Source: a virus. From it: a DNA stretch of 28,954 nucleotides. A program made the position numbers and the translations under genes. The notes below the pieces were generated by a model. The model had not been told where the DNA came from, did no database searches, and was given only the letters and a program-made list of their open reading frames with translations. The DNA lies in the IMG/VR virus record IMGVR_UViG_3300037285_000072, positions 1 through 28,954 of that record, one strand, 5' to 3'. Of the stretch, positions 1 to 6,183 are shown one piece after another. Every line of letters starts with the position of its first letter. Position 1 is the stretch's first letter.

Positions 1-194
1 CCGGCCCCGGCTTTAACGACAGGGTTAGCAGATTGTGTTTGCGTTATTGCTACTGTGGTCCGAACTAACGCAGATACTCCTACTACCGGGTTCAGAGCGG
101 TTACGATTGAGATTGCCAGTGAAACTGATACTGTTACCGCCGCTGAAGTTGAGGCGTTTACCGCTTTTACGTTTACCGCCGTCGAGTTAATCAA
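1..194 (-). CDS. Partial tail-cluster protein, cut by the left window edge
   Basis: An open frame runs leftward off the window from a probable TTG start at 194. A GAGGAG ribosome binding site lies about 10 nt before that TTG, inside the end of the gene at 199-597. The visible 64 residues are rich in Val, Ala, Thr and Ser (for example VNASTSAAVTVSVSLAISIV), as in small phage structural or fibre-associated proteins, and no Cys, signal peptide or catalytic motif is visible. The opposite strand is also open here, so the assignment rests on the ribosome binding site, the shared orientation with the cluster and composition. Function is not recognised. Confidence 0.45.
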   Translation of the reverse strand, partial: MINSTAVNVKAVNASTSAAVTVSVSLAISIVTALNPVVGVSALVRTTVAITQTQSANPVVKAGA

Positions 195-198
195 AGTC

Positions 199-597
199 CT
201 AGAACTCCTCAGCTTGCGGGATTGCCGTTAATCCTAGCGCGGCAATGTGATCCTGTGCTGACTCCAGCCGGTCGCCTAGTATTACAGCTATCACATCCGG
301 GCTTGCTATGCCGCCGTTGATCTGTAGCAGGCTTTGTGCTCTTGTGGCTGCTACTAGGTCCATATCCGGTGCGTGATCAGGGGCAAAAAGTGGTTGGCTT
401 GCTAGCTGGGCAAAGACCGGCTTGGCGACGGTTGAACATACTGCGTACAGTTTGCCCTGTGCGTCTTTGTAGTTTGCAACGGTGAAAGTCTGGTCGTCTG
501 CGCTGGACTCGCCCAAGGCCAGGGCTAGCTGGTCGGCATCGTCTATGTGGGCGACGGGGGCGGCTATGGTGGCCTTTTGGATGTAGTCGGTGGTCAT
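199..597 (-). CDS. Hypothetical tail-fibre-associated protein, 132 aa
   Basis: This is the third gene of the leftward tail-fibre cluster. Its ATG overlaps the stop of the 594-1409 gene in an ATGA arrangement, so translation is probably coupled. The protein is small, acidic and soluble-looking, with no transmembrane segment. It reads like a short accessory protein that follows a receptor-binding protein gene. Such neighbours often assist fibre folding, but I see no diagnostic motif of a known chaperone family. The function is therefore unknown. A structural or chaperone role is an inference from position only. Confidence 0.6.
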   Translation of the reverse strand: MTTDYIQKATIAAPVAHIDDADQLALALGESSADDQTFTVANYKDAQGKLYAVCSTVAKPVFAQLASQPLFAPDHAPDMDLVAATRAQSLLQINGGIASPDVIAVILGDRLESAQDHIAALGLTAIPQAEEF

Positions 598-1409
598 AGC
601 GCTACTCCTGACAGCGCAGCTATGTAGGACTCAGTTTGTTGAGTTTCAGACGTTGAGCTGTTTTTGTTTCTTATAATCAGCGCGTATATTTTGATCGCAG
701 AAAAGGAAGTGTTTTTGATAGAGCCTATTTCTACTATATCAGACGTAGAACTGCTTGCACTGGGTGAGAAATTAGACCCTATGGTCAGATTCATAGGGAC
801 GTTAGACCCGTCGGTTCTTAGCGTTCCGACGCCAGCATTAGGTATAGAAAAGCTAACAATTCCGGCAGTATTAGCAGCCCTTGAATAAAGTGATGAGCCT
901 AACCGAAGCTGTGGGTTGTCTGATATCAGCATAAAAGTTTCGCCAGAAGTCAATCCGGTAAAGCCGCTGAAATAGTACCCGGCTGATCCAACAACAAAAT
1001 CTTTTGTGTTGTCTGCGACAGTCCCAGCTTCGGTTTCTATGCCGTAGAAAAAATCAACTTCTGTGAAGTTACGGTATTCTGGAAACGTAAACTGAAAATG
1101 AGAGTTAGTCCCATTTGTTTCAAACCAATGCAGCACACCATCAGTTCTATAGACCGGCCTACGTCCGCTAATTGATTGTATGGCGTGATTGCCACTCCCC
1201 GATTGGTCCATCATTTTGCCAATAGGATCACCATCTGCCGTCACCGGCACTGTGCCTGCGGCGTCTTGAAACAGAGCCTGTGCGCCGAGGACGATAGGCA
1301 TAGGGATGTAGATTGCGCCTTGTTCGCCTGCTCCGAATAAAGAGTTTATCAAGGCTTGCAAGGCGCGCACACGCGCCCCAGACACCGCCCTTAGCATCTG
1401 GCCCAGCAT
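594..1409 (-). CDS. Tail protein with lectin-like (LamG-type) region, probable host-recognition protein
   Basis: The protein has 271 aa. The ATG at 1409 overlaps the upstream stop as TGATG and is preferred over an in-frame TTG one codon earlier. After a short N-terminal segment it has the segment LFQDAAGTVPVTADGDPIG (about residues 47-65), followed by DQSGSGNHAIQ. This pattern is typical of phage tail proteins whose C-terminal part is a concanavalin A-like/LamG beta sandwich. The remaining 190 residues are rich in Ser, Thr, Gly and aromatic residues, with repeated beta-strand-like segments. A carbohydrate-binding or adhesin role at the tail tip is likely. The exact ligand cannot be read from the sequence. 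Confidence 0.7.
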   Translation of the reverse strand: MLGQMLRAVSGARVRALQALINSLFGAGEQGAIYIPMPIVLGAQALFQDAAGTVPVTADGDPIGKMMDQSGSGNHAIQSISGRRPVYRTDGVLHWFETNGTNSHFQFTFPEYRNFTEVDFFYGIETEAGTVADNTKDFVVGSAGYYFSGFTGLTSGETFMLISDNPQLRLGSSLYSRAANTAGIVSFSIPNAGVGTLRTDGSNVPMNLTIGSNFSPSASSSTSDIVEIGSIKNTSFSAIKIYALIIRNKNSSTSETQQTESYIAALSGVAL

Positions 1410-2122
1410 CAAACAGACCCCACGTAAGCGCCGTAAAGCGTAGTACTAAGTTTCCAGAACTGAATAACGTCGTCTGCGGTTAACGTCGGCTCACTACCCC
1501 CTACCCACGTTATTGTTGGCCACGTCGCTGTGTAAGCGTCACCGCCGGATAGGTGCAGCGTCAAGGATTCGCCAGAGTCAATCGTAATTGAAAAGGTAGT
1601 GTCAGCGGCCATTGTAAAGGTCTGAATCCCGCCGTCTGCTCGGTCTAGTGCCGCACTTCCGATTGCCACTGTCTCGTTATACCGCTTTAGTTCAAGGCTG
1701 TCTGCGATTCCAGACATGTCCTGATATAAACCGCTTGCGGCAACCGCTGCCAGGCCCAGATTGGCGCGTGACGTGGCAGCATCCAGCAAATCAGATAGGT
1801 TGTTACCGATCAGCAAAGCCCCTTGAGCATAAGTCTCGTGCACCCCGGCAGTAAATCGCAACTCTGCTCGGTCGCCAGCAGAGAACGCCAGCGCGGTGGT
1901 GCCTTCTTGAGCCCGCTCTACTGTCAGTGTGTCACCGGATCGTGCCGTTGCCCGAAGTATCTCAAGCGTGCCGGAGCCTTGCAGGGTCAGCGGAAACCAC
2001 TCGCTACCGGTAGGTGAAGGAAACAGAGCGCCATCACCTGTGGCTAACACAATGGTAGTGTCGGAGTCCGTTATTGAGCTGGCCAGCACTGAGGCCGCGT
2101 TGTTTGAAATCAGTGAGGACAT
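1409..2122 (-). CDS. Tail fibre/tail tip protein
   Basis: The start at 2122 is chosen because GGAG lies 8 nt before this ATG; an ATG 11 codons upstream lacks such a site. The protein then begins MSSLISNNAASVLASSITDSD, with 237 aa. The N-terminal 90 residues follow a common tail-fibre pattern: NNA, ITDSDTTIVLATGDGALFPSP, then TARSGDTLTVERAQEGTTA and FSAGDRAELR. A middle segment (SDLLDAATSRANLGL) resembles the shaft motif that precedes fibre C-termini. It is the first gene of a cluster transcribed separately from the main tail operon, after a terminator and an extended -10 promoter. It probably attaches the receptor-binding region to the tail. Confidence 0.7.
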   Translation of the reverse strand: MSSLISNNAASVLASSITDSDTTIVLATGDGALFPSPTGSEWFPLTLQGSGTLEILRATARSGDTLTVERAQEGTTALAFSAGDRAELRFTAGVHETYAQGALLIGNNLSDLLDAATSRANLGLAAVAASGLYQDMSGIADSLELKRYNETVAIGSAALDRADGGIQTFTMAADTTFSITIDSGESLTLHLSGGDAYTATWPTITWVGGSEPTLTADDVIQFWKLSTTLYGAYVGSV

Positions 2123-2155
2123 TACGGGCGCTCCGAAAAGTATTATTGAGCGCAA

Positions 2156-2164
2156 AGTTTAGCA
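2156..2164 (-). promoter_or_regulatory. Probable extended -10 promoter of the tail-fibre cluster
   Basis: On the minus strand the sequence TGC-TAAACT (extended -10) stands about 34 nt before the fibre start at 2122 and just downstream of an intrinsic terminator. No good -35 hexamer is visible, as is usual for extended -10 promoters. The same TGC dinucleotide-plus-one context precedes the -10 at 28305-28313. This is a pattern-based call only. Confidence 0.4.
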
Positions 2165-2182
2165 TAGAAACCTTCCGTCCAT

Positions 2183-2204
2183 AAAAAAACCCTCACGAGG
2201 AGGG
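2183..2204 (-). terminator. Intrinsic terminator, leftward
   Basis: On the minus strand CCCTC and GAGGG (plus positions 2200-2204 and 2190-2194) form a stem with a five-base loop, followed by seven T (2183-2189). It lies between the structured RNA interval and the fibre promoter and insulates the fibre genes from transcripts entering from the right. Confidence 0.85.
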
Positions 2205-2285
2205 CAAAGTCCGGTTGGTGATGCGCACTCCCGGAAAGCACATCCGCGTACATCGCCCGCGGCAGGCTGTCAACACTCACCACAC

Positions 2286-2417
2286 TAAAAAGGGCTCCGT
2301 AAATGCTGTCGCTTCGAGACCACGCTTTCAACGTCAACAACACTTTGGGCCGGAGCCCTTATCAGTGCCCACTCATACGCTGAATGGGTTGCGTTTAATG
2401 TGTCGCTTCTCAGCGAG
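2286..2417 (-). ncRNA. Candidate structured small RNA with its own promoter and terminator
   Basis: No convincing gene lies here. The minus strand shows, in order: a 5-bp hairpin with a GAGA tetraloop (2403-2416), an 8-bp hairpin with one G-U pair and a five-base loop (2368-2388), and a long hairpin whose outer stem is 10 perfect pairs (AAGGGCTCCG at 2351-2360 with CGGAGCCCTT at 2290-2299). The inner part can also pair (UGUUGUUG with CGACAGCA). The outer stem ends in five U. An extended -10 promoter sits at 2424-2432, giving a predicted transcript of about 130 nt. Three consecutive stems plus promoter and terminator make a noncoding RNA likely, although it could be an untranslated leader or trailer. 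Its target is unknown. Confidence 0.6.
2287..2360 (-). terminator. Long-loop intrinsic terminator at the 3' end of the candidate RNA
   Basis: A perfect 10-bp inverted repeat (2290-2299 with 2351-2360) encloses 51 nt that can pair internally. On the minus strand the distal arm merges with a run of five T (2287-2291) followed by AG. The U tract is short, so termination may be partial. The second terminator at 2183-2204 would act as a backstop. Confidence 0.55.
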
Positions 2418-2423
2418 TTAGTA

Positions 2424-2432
2424 ATTATAACA
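2424..2432 (-). promoter_or_regulatory. Extended -10 promoter for the candidate RNA
   Basis: The minus strand reads TGT-TATAAT, a perfect -10 hexamer with the TGn extension. It directly abuts the stop codon of the 2433-2915 gene. No clear -35 hexamer is seen. The predicted start is near 2417, immediately before the first hairpin of the candidate RNA. Confidence 0.55.
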
Positions 2433-2915
2433 TTACTCTTTTACTAGCCGGTAGCCCTTTTCGATTATGCCGCTAACAATGCCTTTTGGCTTTAGCCCGG
2501 CAGAGATTGCTTTTTCTATGAAATCCTCTAGGGCTGCAAGTTCGCGCTGCGCTTCGGTTTGCACCTCCCGGAACTCAAAATCATATTCTTTCAGATCGCT
2601 GACTACATTCCAAGTCCCCGCTGAGCCCTGCACAACTACGCTGCCGTCCGGTATTACCATGCACGCAAACCAATCTGCCTTGCTCTGCCAACTGCACTCG
2701 CCCTGCCAGCCTAATGGTGGCCAGCCTTCTACCCAGCCCGAAGGTGCGGGCTCTGTCGGGCGGGGGGTGTAGCGGTCTGTATTCCACCCCTCGTTAAGAC
2801 ACGGTATCCACTTTTTACTTTCTGACCACCACCATCCGCGCTGACAGAATAAATCAGCTCTTGTATCCCAATGCGTTGCGCCTTCCGGTGCCTGTGTCCA
2901 ATCTGGATTGCTCAT
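2433..2915 (-). CDS. Hypothetical phage early protein, 160 aa
   Basis: The N-terminus (MSNPDWTQAPEGATHW) followed by a Trp-rich region is a recurrent pattern among small early proteins of phages of Gram-negative bacteria. The first 95 residues hold many Trp residues, including GWWW at about 27-30, plus several Cys. The last 60 residues are charged and probably helical (EAQRELAALEDFIEKAISAG). This is the last gene of a leftward trio. A hairpin (2964-2981) lies in the 87-nt leader before it. No enzyme motif is visible and the role is unknown. Confidence 0.7.
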   Translation of the reverse strand: MSNPDWTQAPEGATHWDTRADLFCQRGWWWSESKKWIPCLNEGWNTDRYTPRPTEPAPSGWVEGWPPLGWQGECSWQSKADWFACMVIPDGSVVVQGSAGTWNVVSDLKEYDFEFREVQTEAQRELAALEDFIEKAISAGLKPKGIVSGIIEKGYRLVKE

Positions 2916-2963
2916 CTCGTAGTTCCCTGTAGCCCTGTAGCGGGCCTTCTGATTGTGTGGGTA

Positions 2964-2981
2964 GGGTAGCTTAGACTACCC
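2964..2981 (-). other. RNA hairpin in the leader of the 2433-2915 gene
   Basis: GGGTAG and CTACCC form a perfect 6-bp stem with a six-base loop. No T run follows on either strand, so it is not a terminator. It may affect translation or stability of the downstream gene. Confidence 0.5.
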
Positions 2982-3002
2982 GGTGATCGTTGCTTGTGTG
3001 GT

Positions 3003-3149
3003 CTACTGAGCCTTCTCAGGCACATGCCAAGTATAAGTGCGCTTAGCGTCCAGTGGATCGCCTTCCTGTGTGCAGAGAATGTATTCCAGCTCGGCAACGT
3101 GGATACCGGCGTGGATGGGTAGTTTGCGCTGGCAGCCTTCGCAGATCAC
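3003..3149 (-). CDS. Small Cys-containing protein, 48 aa
   Basis: The frame starts at GTG 3149 and overlaps the stop of the upstream 55-aa gene (GTGA). The protein begins MICEGCQRKLPIHAG, a C-x2-C knuckle at residues 3 and 6. A third Cys follows near residue 26 (YILC), and the end is TYTWHVPEKAQ. This looks like a half zinc ribbon, or a small protein that needs a partner for a full metal site. It is too short for most automatic gene calls. The evidence is tight coupling, shared orientation and protein-like composition. Function is unknown. Confidence 0.6.
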   Translation of the reverse strand: MICEGCQRKLPIHAGIHVAELEYILCTQEGDPLDAKRTYTWHVPEKAQ

Positions 3150-3313
3150 AAGTCACCCCGCTTGTACGCGTCAATGAGGTCGTACTCGGTAATCATGCGC
3201 CCGTTAACTGCGATAACTTGACTGCCCCACATTTCCACACCTGTCGGCTTGTAAGTGCCAGCGCTGGCCTCAACGTGCGCTTTGATCTTCTCTAACAATG
3301 CTGACCTGCTCAT
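3146..3313 (-). CDS. Small hypothetical early protein, 55 aa
   Basis: The ATG at 3313 is preceded by AAAGGA at good spacing. The protein starts MSRSALLEKIKAHVEASAG and ends GRMITEYDLIDAYKRGDL. It appears to be a helix, a short beta region and a second helix, with no Cys and no transmembrane segment. It is the first gene of the leftward trio (3313 to 2433), directly behind a promoter whose -10 lies in a palindrome. Function is not recognised. Coupling to the next gene supports that both are real. Confidence 0.65.
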   Translation of the reverse strand: MSRSALLEKIKAHVEASAGTYKPTGVEMWGSQVIAVNGRMITEYDLIDAYKRGDL

Positions 3314-3339
3314 CGTAATTTCCTTTCTTGTGGTTCGTG

Positions 3340-3359
3340 TTGAGTTAATATTAACACAA
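3340..3359. promoter_or_regulatory. Operator-like near-perfect palindrome
   Basis: TTGAGTTAATATTAACACAA reads as its own reverse complement except for one position pair. It covers the -10 of the leftward promoter at 3348-3375. Twelve bases of it (ATATTAACACAA) recur at 12921-12932, next to the Cro-like gene. It is a likely repressor binding site. Confidence 0.6.
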
Positions 3360-3375
3360 GCTGGCGGGTGCGCAA
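3348..3375 (-). promoter_or_regulatory. Sigma70-type promoter for the 3313-2433 genes
   Basis: On the minus strand TTGCGC and TAATAT are separated by 16 nt, placing transcription start shortly before the ATG at 3313. The -10 lies inside the 20-bp palindrome at 3340-3359, so the promoter is probably repressible. Confidence 0.5.
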
Positions 3376-3558
3376 GCCCTAAAATTAAATAAACCTGAAA
3401 AACTGCAAATGATAATTAATTTCATTAGCCAATGCCAAGGGCCAACTTCAGTACCAAACTTTGTCCCTTGAGATAATAGTTGAATGAGACGCATTATCAC
3501 CCTAAGTAGTTGTATTAAATATAGATATTATATCTCTACTTTGTAGAGAAGACAGATT
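3376..3558. other. AT-rich gene-free stretch with overlapping palindromes
   Basis: I see no credible gene on either strand here. Two inverted repeats overlap near its right end: AGATAT-T-ATATCT at 3523-3535, and TCTCTAC-TTT-GTAGAGA at 3533-3549 (a perfect 7-bp stem with a three-base loop). The stretch sits between two leftward transcription units. Possible roles are protein binding or a replication-related structure. Neither can be shown from sequence alone. Confidence 0.4.
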
Positions 3559-3637
3559 CCACCAATACCAACGAAAAAGACCCCGCACTAGGCGAGGTCA
3601 ATTTATTTTTTGCTTTAGTTTTCTTTGGTATTGGTGG
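3559..3637. repeat. 19-bp inverted repeat around a terminator
   Basis: CCACCAATACCAACGAAAA at 3559-3577 is the reverse complement of 3619-3637 with a single mismatch. The intrinsic terminator at 3574-3599 lies between and partly inside the arms. The right arm merges with direct copies of a GGTATTGGT-type unit (3626-3650), which encode the Asn-Thr-Thr repeats at the end of the 3615-3752 ORF. Confidence 0.7.
3574..3599 (-). terminator. Intrinsic terminator of the primase operon
   Basis: On the minus strand GACCTCGC and GCGGGGTC pair over 8 bp (one G-U pair) with a five-base loop, followed by five T. It begins 16 nt after the stop codon at 3615. It therefore closes the leftward operon that starts at 6370. 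Confidence 0.75.
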
Positions 3638-3752
3638 TATTGGTGGTATTCGTCGCTACAGCCCGCATGGTTGTGCGGTTCTCGGAGGACAAATTTCTGT
3701 CCGCCGCGTTGGCCTTGGTAGCTCCTAACTGCTCTTTACCTAACCACTGCAT
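3615..3752 (-). CDS. Small hypothetical protein with Asn-Thr-Thr repeat tail, 45 aa
   Basis: The frame starts MQWLGKEQLGATKANAADRN and ends in NTTNTTNTKEN. The ATG follows directly after a tiny upstream ORF (TAA-ATG), and the stop lies just before the operon terminator. Both points support a real coding region. The repeat tail is encoded by the 9-bp direct repeats that also form one arm of an inverted repeat, so this end may have been shaped by repeat slippage. The ribosome binding site is weak. Function is unknown. Confidence 0.4.
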   Translation of the reverse strand: MQWLGKEQLGATKANAADRNLSSENRTTMRAVATNTTNTTNTKEN

Positions 3753-3821
3753 TTACTCTATACCGGCACCGCAAGCCCTGCAACAGCTAACTTTACAGGT
3801 GCTAGGAAATACGCCGCACAT
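3753..3821 (-). CDS. Cys-rich micro-ORF, 22 aa, tentative
   Basis: MCGVFPSTCKVSCCRACGAG plus two more residues has five Cys, including a C-x2-C and a CC pair, as in a zinc knuckle. It overlaps the 3' end of the primase gene in another frame and stops directly before the next ATG. It could be an independent micro-protein, or the tail of the primase reached by a frameshift. No strong ribosome binding site is visible, so it may also be chance. Confidence 0.25.
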   Translation of the reverse strand: MCGVFPSTCKVSCCRACGAGIE

Positions 3822-6183
3822 ACTTGGTCAGAGCGTTATTGGCCGACATGCTTTCTGTTACAACAATCTTACCGCCGGTTTCCAGTTTAACAATCATGGC
3901 GTCGACTTCTGCCTTGGTTGAGCAGCGCATCATCTTGTTGACCTGGCCGCGTGGCATCTCAACCTCTAGGGATAACTTGCTCATAAGCTTGACCAGCTTG
4001 GCATCCCCGGCAAGCTCGATGCTATCTTCGTTGATACTGGCGTATGCGTATTCTATTTTCAGTTCAAGGTCAGCCCTGGCCAGCGCAAAGGCGTACAAGA
4101 CGTGTTCCGTTGTGCGCATTCCTCCGTCGGCCATTGCCAGAATAAGGCTAAATTTCAGCACTATCTCGTTTCCACGCCGGGTAATACCTTCAAGCCCTGT
4201 TTTTTCTTTGTGCTTTTCTCCTAGCAGCCAGAAGAAGTTCATGGACTCGTCGAGCAACTGATCTGCCTCGGCGCTGGTGGTTATGCTGTGCTTGTTGCCG
4301 CGTACCTGGACCCGGCTACCGGCCTCTATGGTTTCCCCTCCGCCGTACAGGCTGGACATTTTCATCGCCATTGCGAACGGCAGCTCAGGCTTTTTAAAGT
4401 TTGGCTTCCACCTGGGGTTGGTTTCTACTTCGCGGAATATGACAGCGCGAGATATAAAGCCGCTGTTTGCGCTCTCGTGGTTGATGCAGCCGTCAAACGT
4501 GCTTGGCGTTGTGCTACCCATCACGCACAGGTAAGGGTCTTTCAAACCCTCGTCAGCCGCTACAAGTCCACGCGTAAGCTCGTCAATCTTGGCGGCAAGC
4601 TCTGGCGTTTCCCCTTTCTTTTCTATGCGCTTGTTAATGCCTGCAATCTCGGCGCGGATCGACTCTTTTATGGTTTCTTTTTCGTCGCCAGTGACCGGCA
4701 AAATTCCGATTGACTTAGTGTAAATGCTCATTACCTCGCCGATAATGCCCTCAAGATAAGCGGCTCCGCCTTTTTTGCCTGCGTTGTCAATCTTGCGAAG
4801 CTCGATGCCAAGTTCATCAATGGAGTAAAAACCACTCTGATTGCGAAACAGGTTGCGTTTTATTTCCTGCTCAGATTTAAACTTGCCATGTTGTGCGCCA
4901 ATTACAGCAGCGGCAAGCATCAACCGGGTGACAGCTTGGCCAACGGCTTCTTTACCTGTGCCGGTTGCGGCCACGTTAAAGATCATCACGTTCAGGCCCA
5001 TGCTGTCGCGCTCGTCGACGTGACGCATTCCGCCAATACAGCTCAAGGCGTACATGGTGGCCCCTATGGTGATCTCCTCACGCGGGAACCGGCACTGCGA
5101 GTTAATCCACCTGTAAACCTCGCCAGCGTAGCCCGGCATAGCCCGGCGATTTATGCCTGCTGACCGGGTGACAATGGACAGGTTCTCGGCGTAGTCTTCT
5201 GCGTTTTCTTGGTTGACGGCCCCGGCGATCTCGTCAAATGAATCGACGTTGCCGATTATTACGCTGTCGACGTACCCGCCTTGGCGGGCGTGGAATATCA
5301 ACGTGGCCATTGTCACGCTGGACCCGCTTTTGCCGAACGTGTGCCATTTACGAGCACAAACGCCGTCTTTGTAGCGGTCTGGGTCTGTGTCTAAGGATAA
5401 GGCGTCCCAAAGTTCAAGACCATATTCAGAGCCGCCTGTGGTGTGGTGAAAGGCCATGCCGACTTCTACCCAGCCGTGATAATCCAGCGCATCAACCGAG
5501 ATAAAGCTGGCCACTTCCTTTAGCTCGTTGTCTGACACCTCAACAACCACGCCGCCATTCACGCCGCTGAACTGGCCTTTATGAGTTAGCAGGTCGATCA
5601 GTGCTTGCGGCGCTTCGGTTATGTCCTCGGGGTATCCCTTTATGCGTTCGTACTCAAAACCGGAAATATGCGGCGATCCCCAGCCGACCACGAAGCCGCT
5701 AGACTTGAAATCTATGCCGGGGTAGTCGGGGCGCGACTGATACAGCTTGCCGGTTACTTTTTCGCTCCTAAAATAATAGTGTGCTGACGCGCCGCCCGAT
5801 CCGGTTTGCACTGAGTAGCCAGCCACTTGGTCAAACTCAACCCCTAGGTCATCGCACAACCTGCGGAAAGACTCGACGCCGCCGTTGCGCTGATCCACGT
5901 CGACAACTAGCAAGCCCTTGTCCACCAGCACACCATAGGCCGGGTAAAGCTGGTGGTTGTACAGACGCATCATTTCAATCTGTTGATCGTCCCATACCGG
6001 CGTATTTTGCCAGTTACTAAAAACAGGATGCTTGCCCGGCGCTTCGCAGTCAGGATTGCCACATCCGCATCGCCCGTTAACGATAGGGTTTAGCGGTATC
6101 ACGCGGATACCTGCGGCCATGCACTGCCGGTACGGGTATTCCCATTCGTCTTCTATGTCAAAGTCTTCGGCGTCGTCAAACAT
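3802..6183 (-). CDS. Primase-polymerase with helicase/ATPase domain
   Basis: The protein has 793 aa and is the likely replication initiator enzyme. Residues 39-52 form a zinc motif (C39, C41, C46, H52). The archaeo-eukaryotic primase core follows: D95 and D97 (VVDVD), S133-x-H135 (SAH) and D158 (GID). Residues 215-303 match a PriCT-2-type primase C-terminal domain (GWVEVGMAF, KWHTFGK). From about 400 on it has a DUF3987-type helicase/ATPase region with a P-loop-like AATGTGKE ending at K411-E412, where Ser/Thr would be usual. Catalysis would be primer or DNA synthesis plus unwinding at the phage origin. Its start overlaps the HTH gene by 8 nt, so the two are co-regulated. Confidence 0.85.
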   Translation of the reverse strand: MFDDAEDFDIEDEWEYPYRQCMAAGIRVIPLNPIVNGRCGCGNPDCEAPGKHPVFSNWQNTPVWDDQQIEMMRLYNHQLYPAYGVLVDKGLLVVDVDQRNGGVESFRRLCDDLGVEFDQVAGYSVQTGSGGASAHYYFRSEKVTGKLYQSRPDYPGIDFKSSGFVVGWGSPHISGFEYERIKGYPEDITEAPQALIDLLTHKGQFSGVNGGVVVEVSDNELKEVASFISVDALDYHGWVEVGMAFHHTTGGSEYGLELWDALSLDTDPDRYKDGVCARKWHTFGKSGSSVTMATLIFHARQGGYVDSVIIGNVDSFDEIAGAVNQENAEDYAENLSIVTRSAGINRRAMPGYAGEVYRWINSQCRFPREEITIGATMYALSCIGGMRHVDERDSMGLNVMIFNVAATGTGKEAVGQAVTRLMLAAAVIGAQHGKFKSEQEIKRNLFRNQSGFYSIDELGIELRKIDNAGKKGGAAYLEGIIGEVMSIYTKSIGILPVTGDEKETIKESIRAEIAGINKRIEKKGETPELAAKIDELTRGLVAADEGLKDPYLCVMGSTTPSTFDGCINHESANSGFISRAVIFREVETNPRWKPNFKKPELPFAMAMKMSSLYGGGETIEAGSRVQVRGNKHSITTSAEADQLLDESMNFFWLLGEKHKEKTGLEGITRRGNEIVLKFSLILAMADGGMRTTEHVLYAFALARADLELKIEYAYASINEDSIELAGDAKLVKLMSKLSLEVEMPRGQVNKMMRCSTKAEVDAMIVKLETGGKIVVTESMSANNALTKYVRRIS

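Noticed and set aside
1-234. Open rightward frame at the left edge
   Set aside because: It has no start in the window, and the opposite frame has a ribosome binding site and the cluster's orientation.
664-888. 74-aa rightward ORF inside the lectin-like gene
   Set aside because: It lies antisense to a well supported tail gene and has no partner gene or initiation signal.
2230-2275. TTGACA promoter in the spacer after the candidate RNA
   Set aside because: The -35 is consensus, but the hexamer 17 nt downstream (TACGCG) is a poor -10.
2143-2343. 66-aa leftward ORF in the structured RNA interval
   Set aside because: It begins in the loop of one terminator and runs through the second, without a ribosome binding site, and its composition is not protein-like.
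3625-3921. 98-aa rightward ORF across the primase end
   Set aside because: Its start is a Val-rich artefact of the GGTATTGGT repeats, and the strand is opposite to the supported operon.
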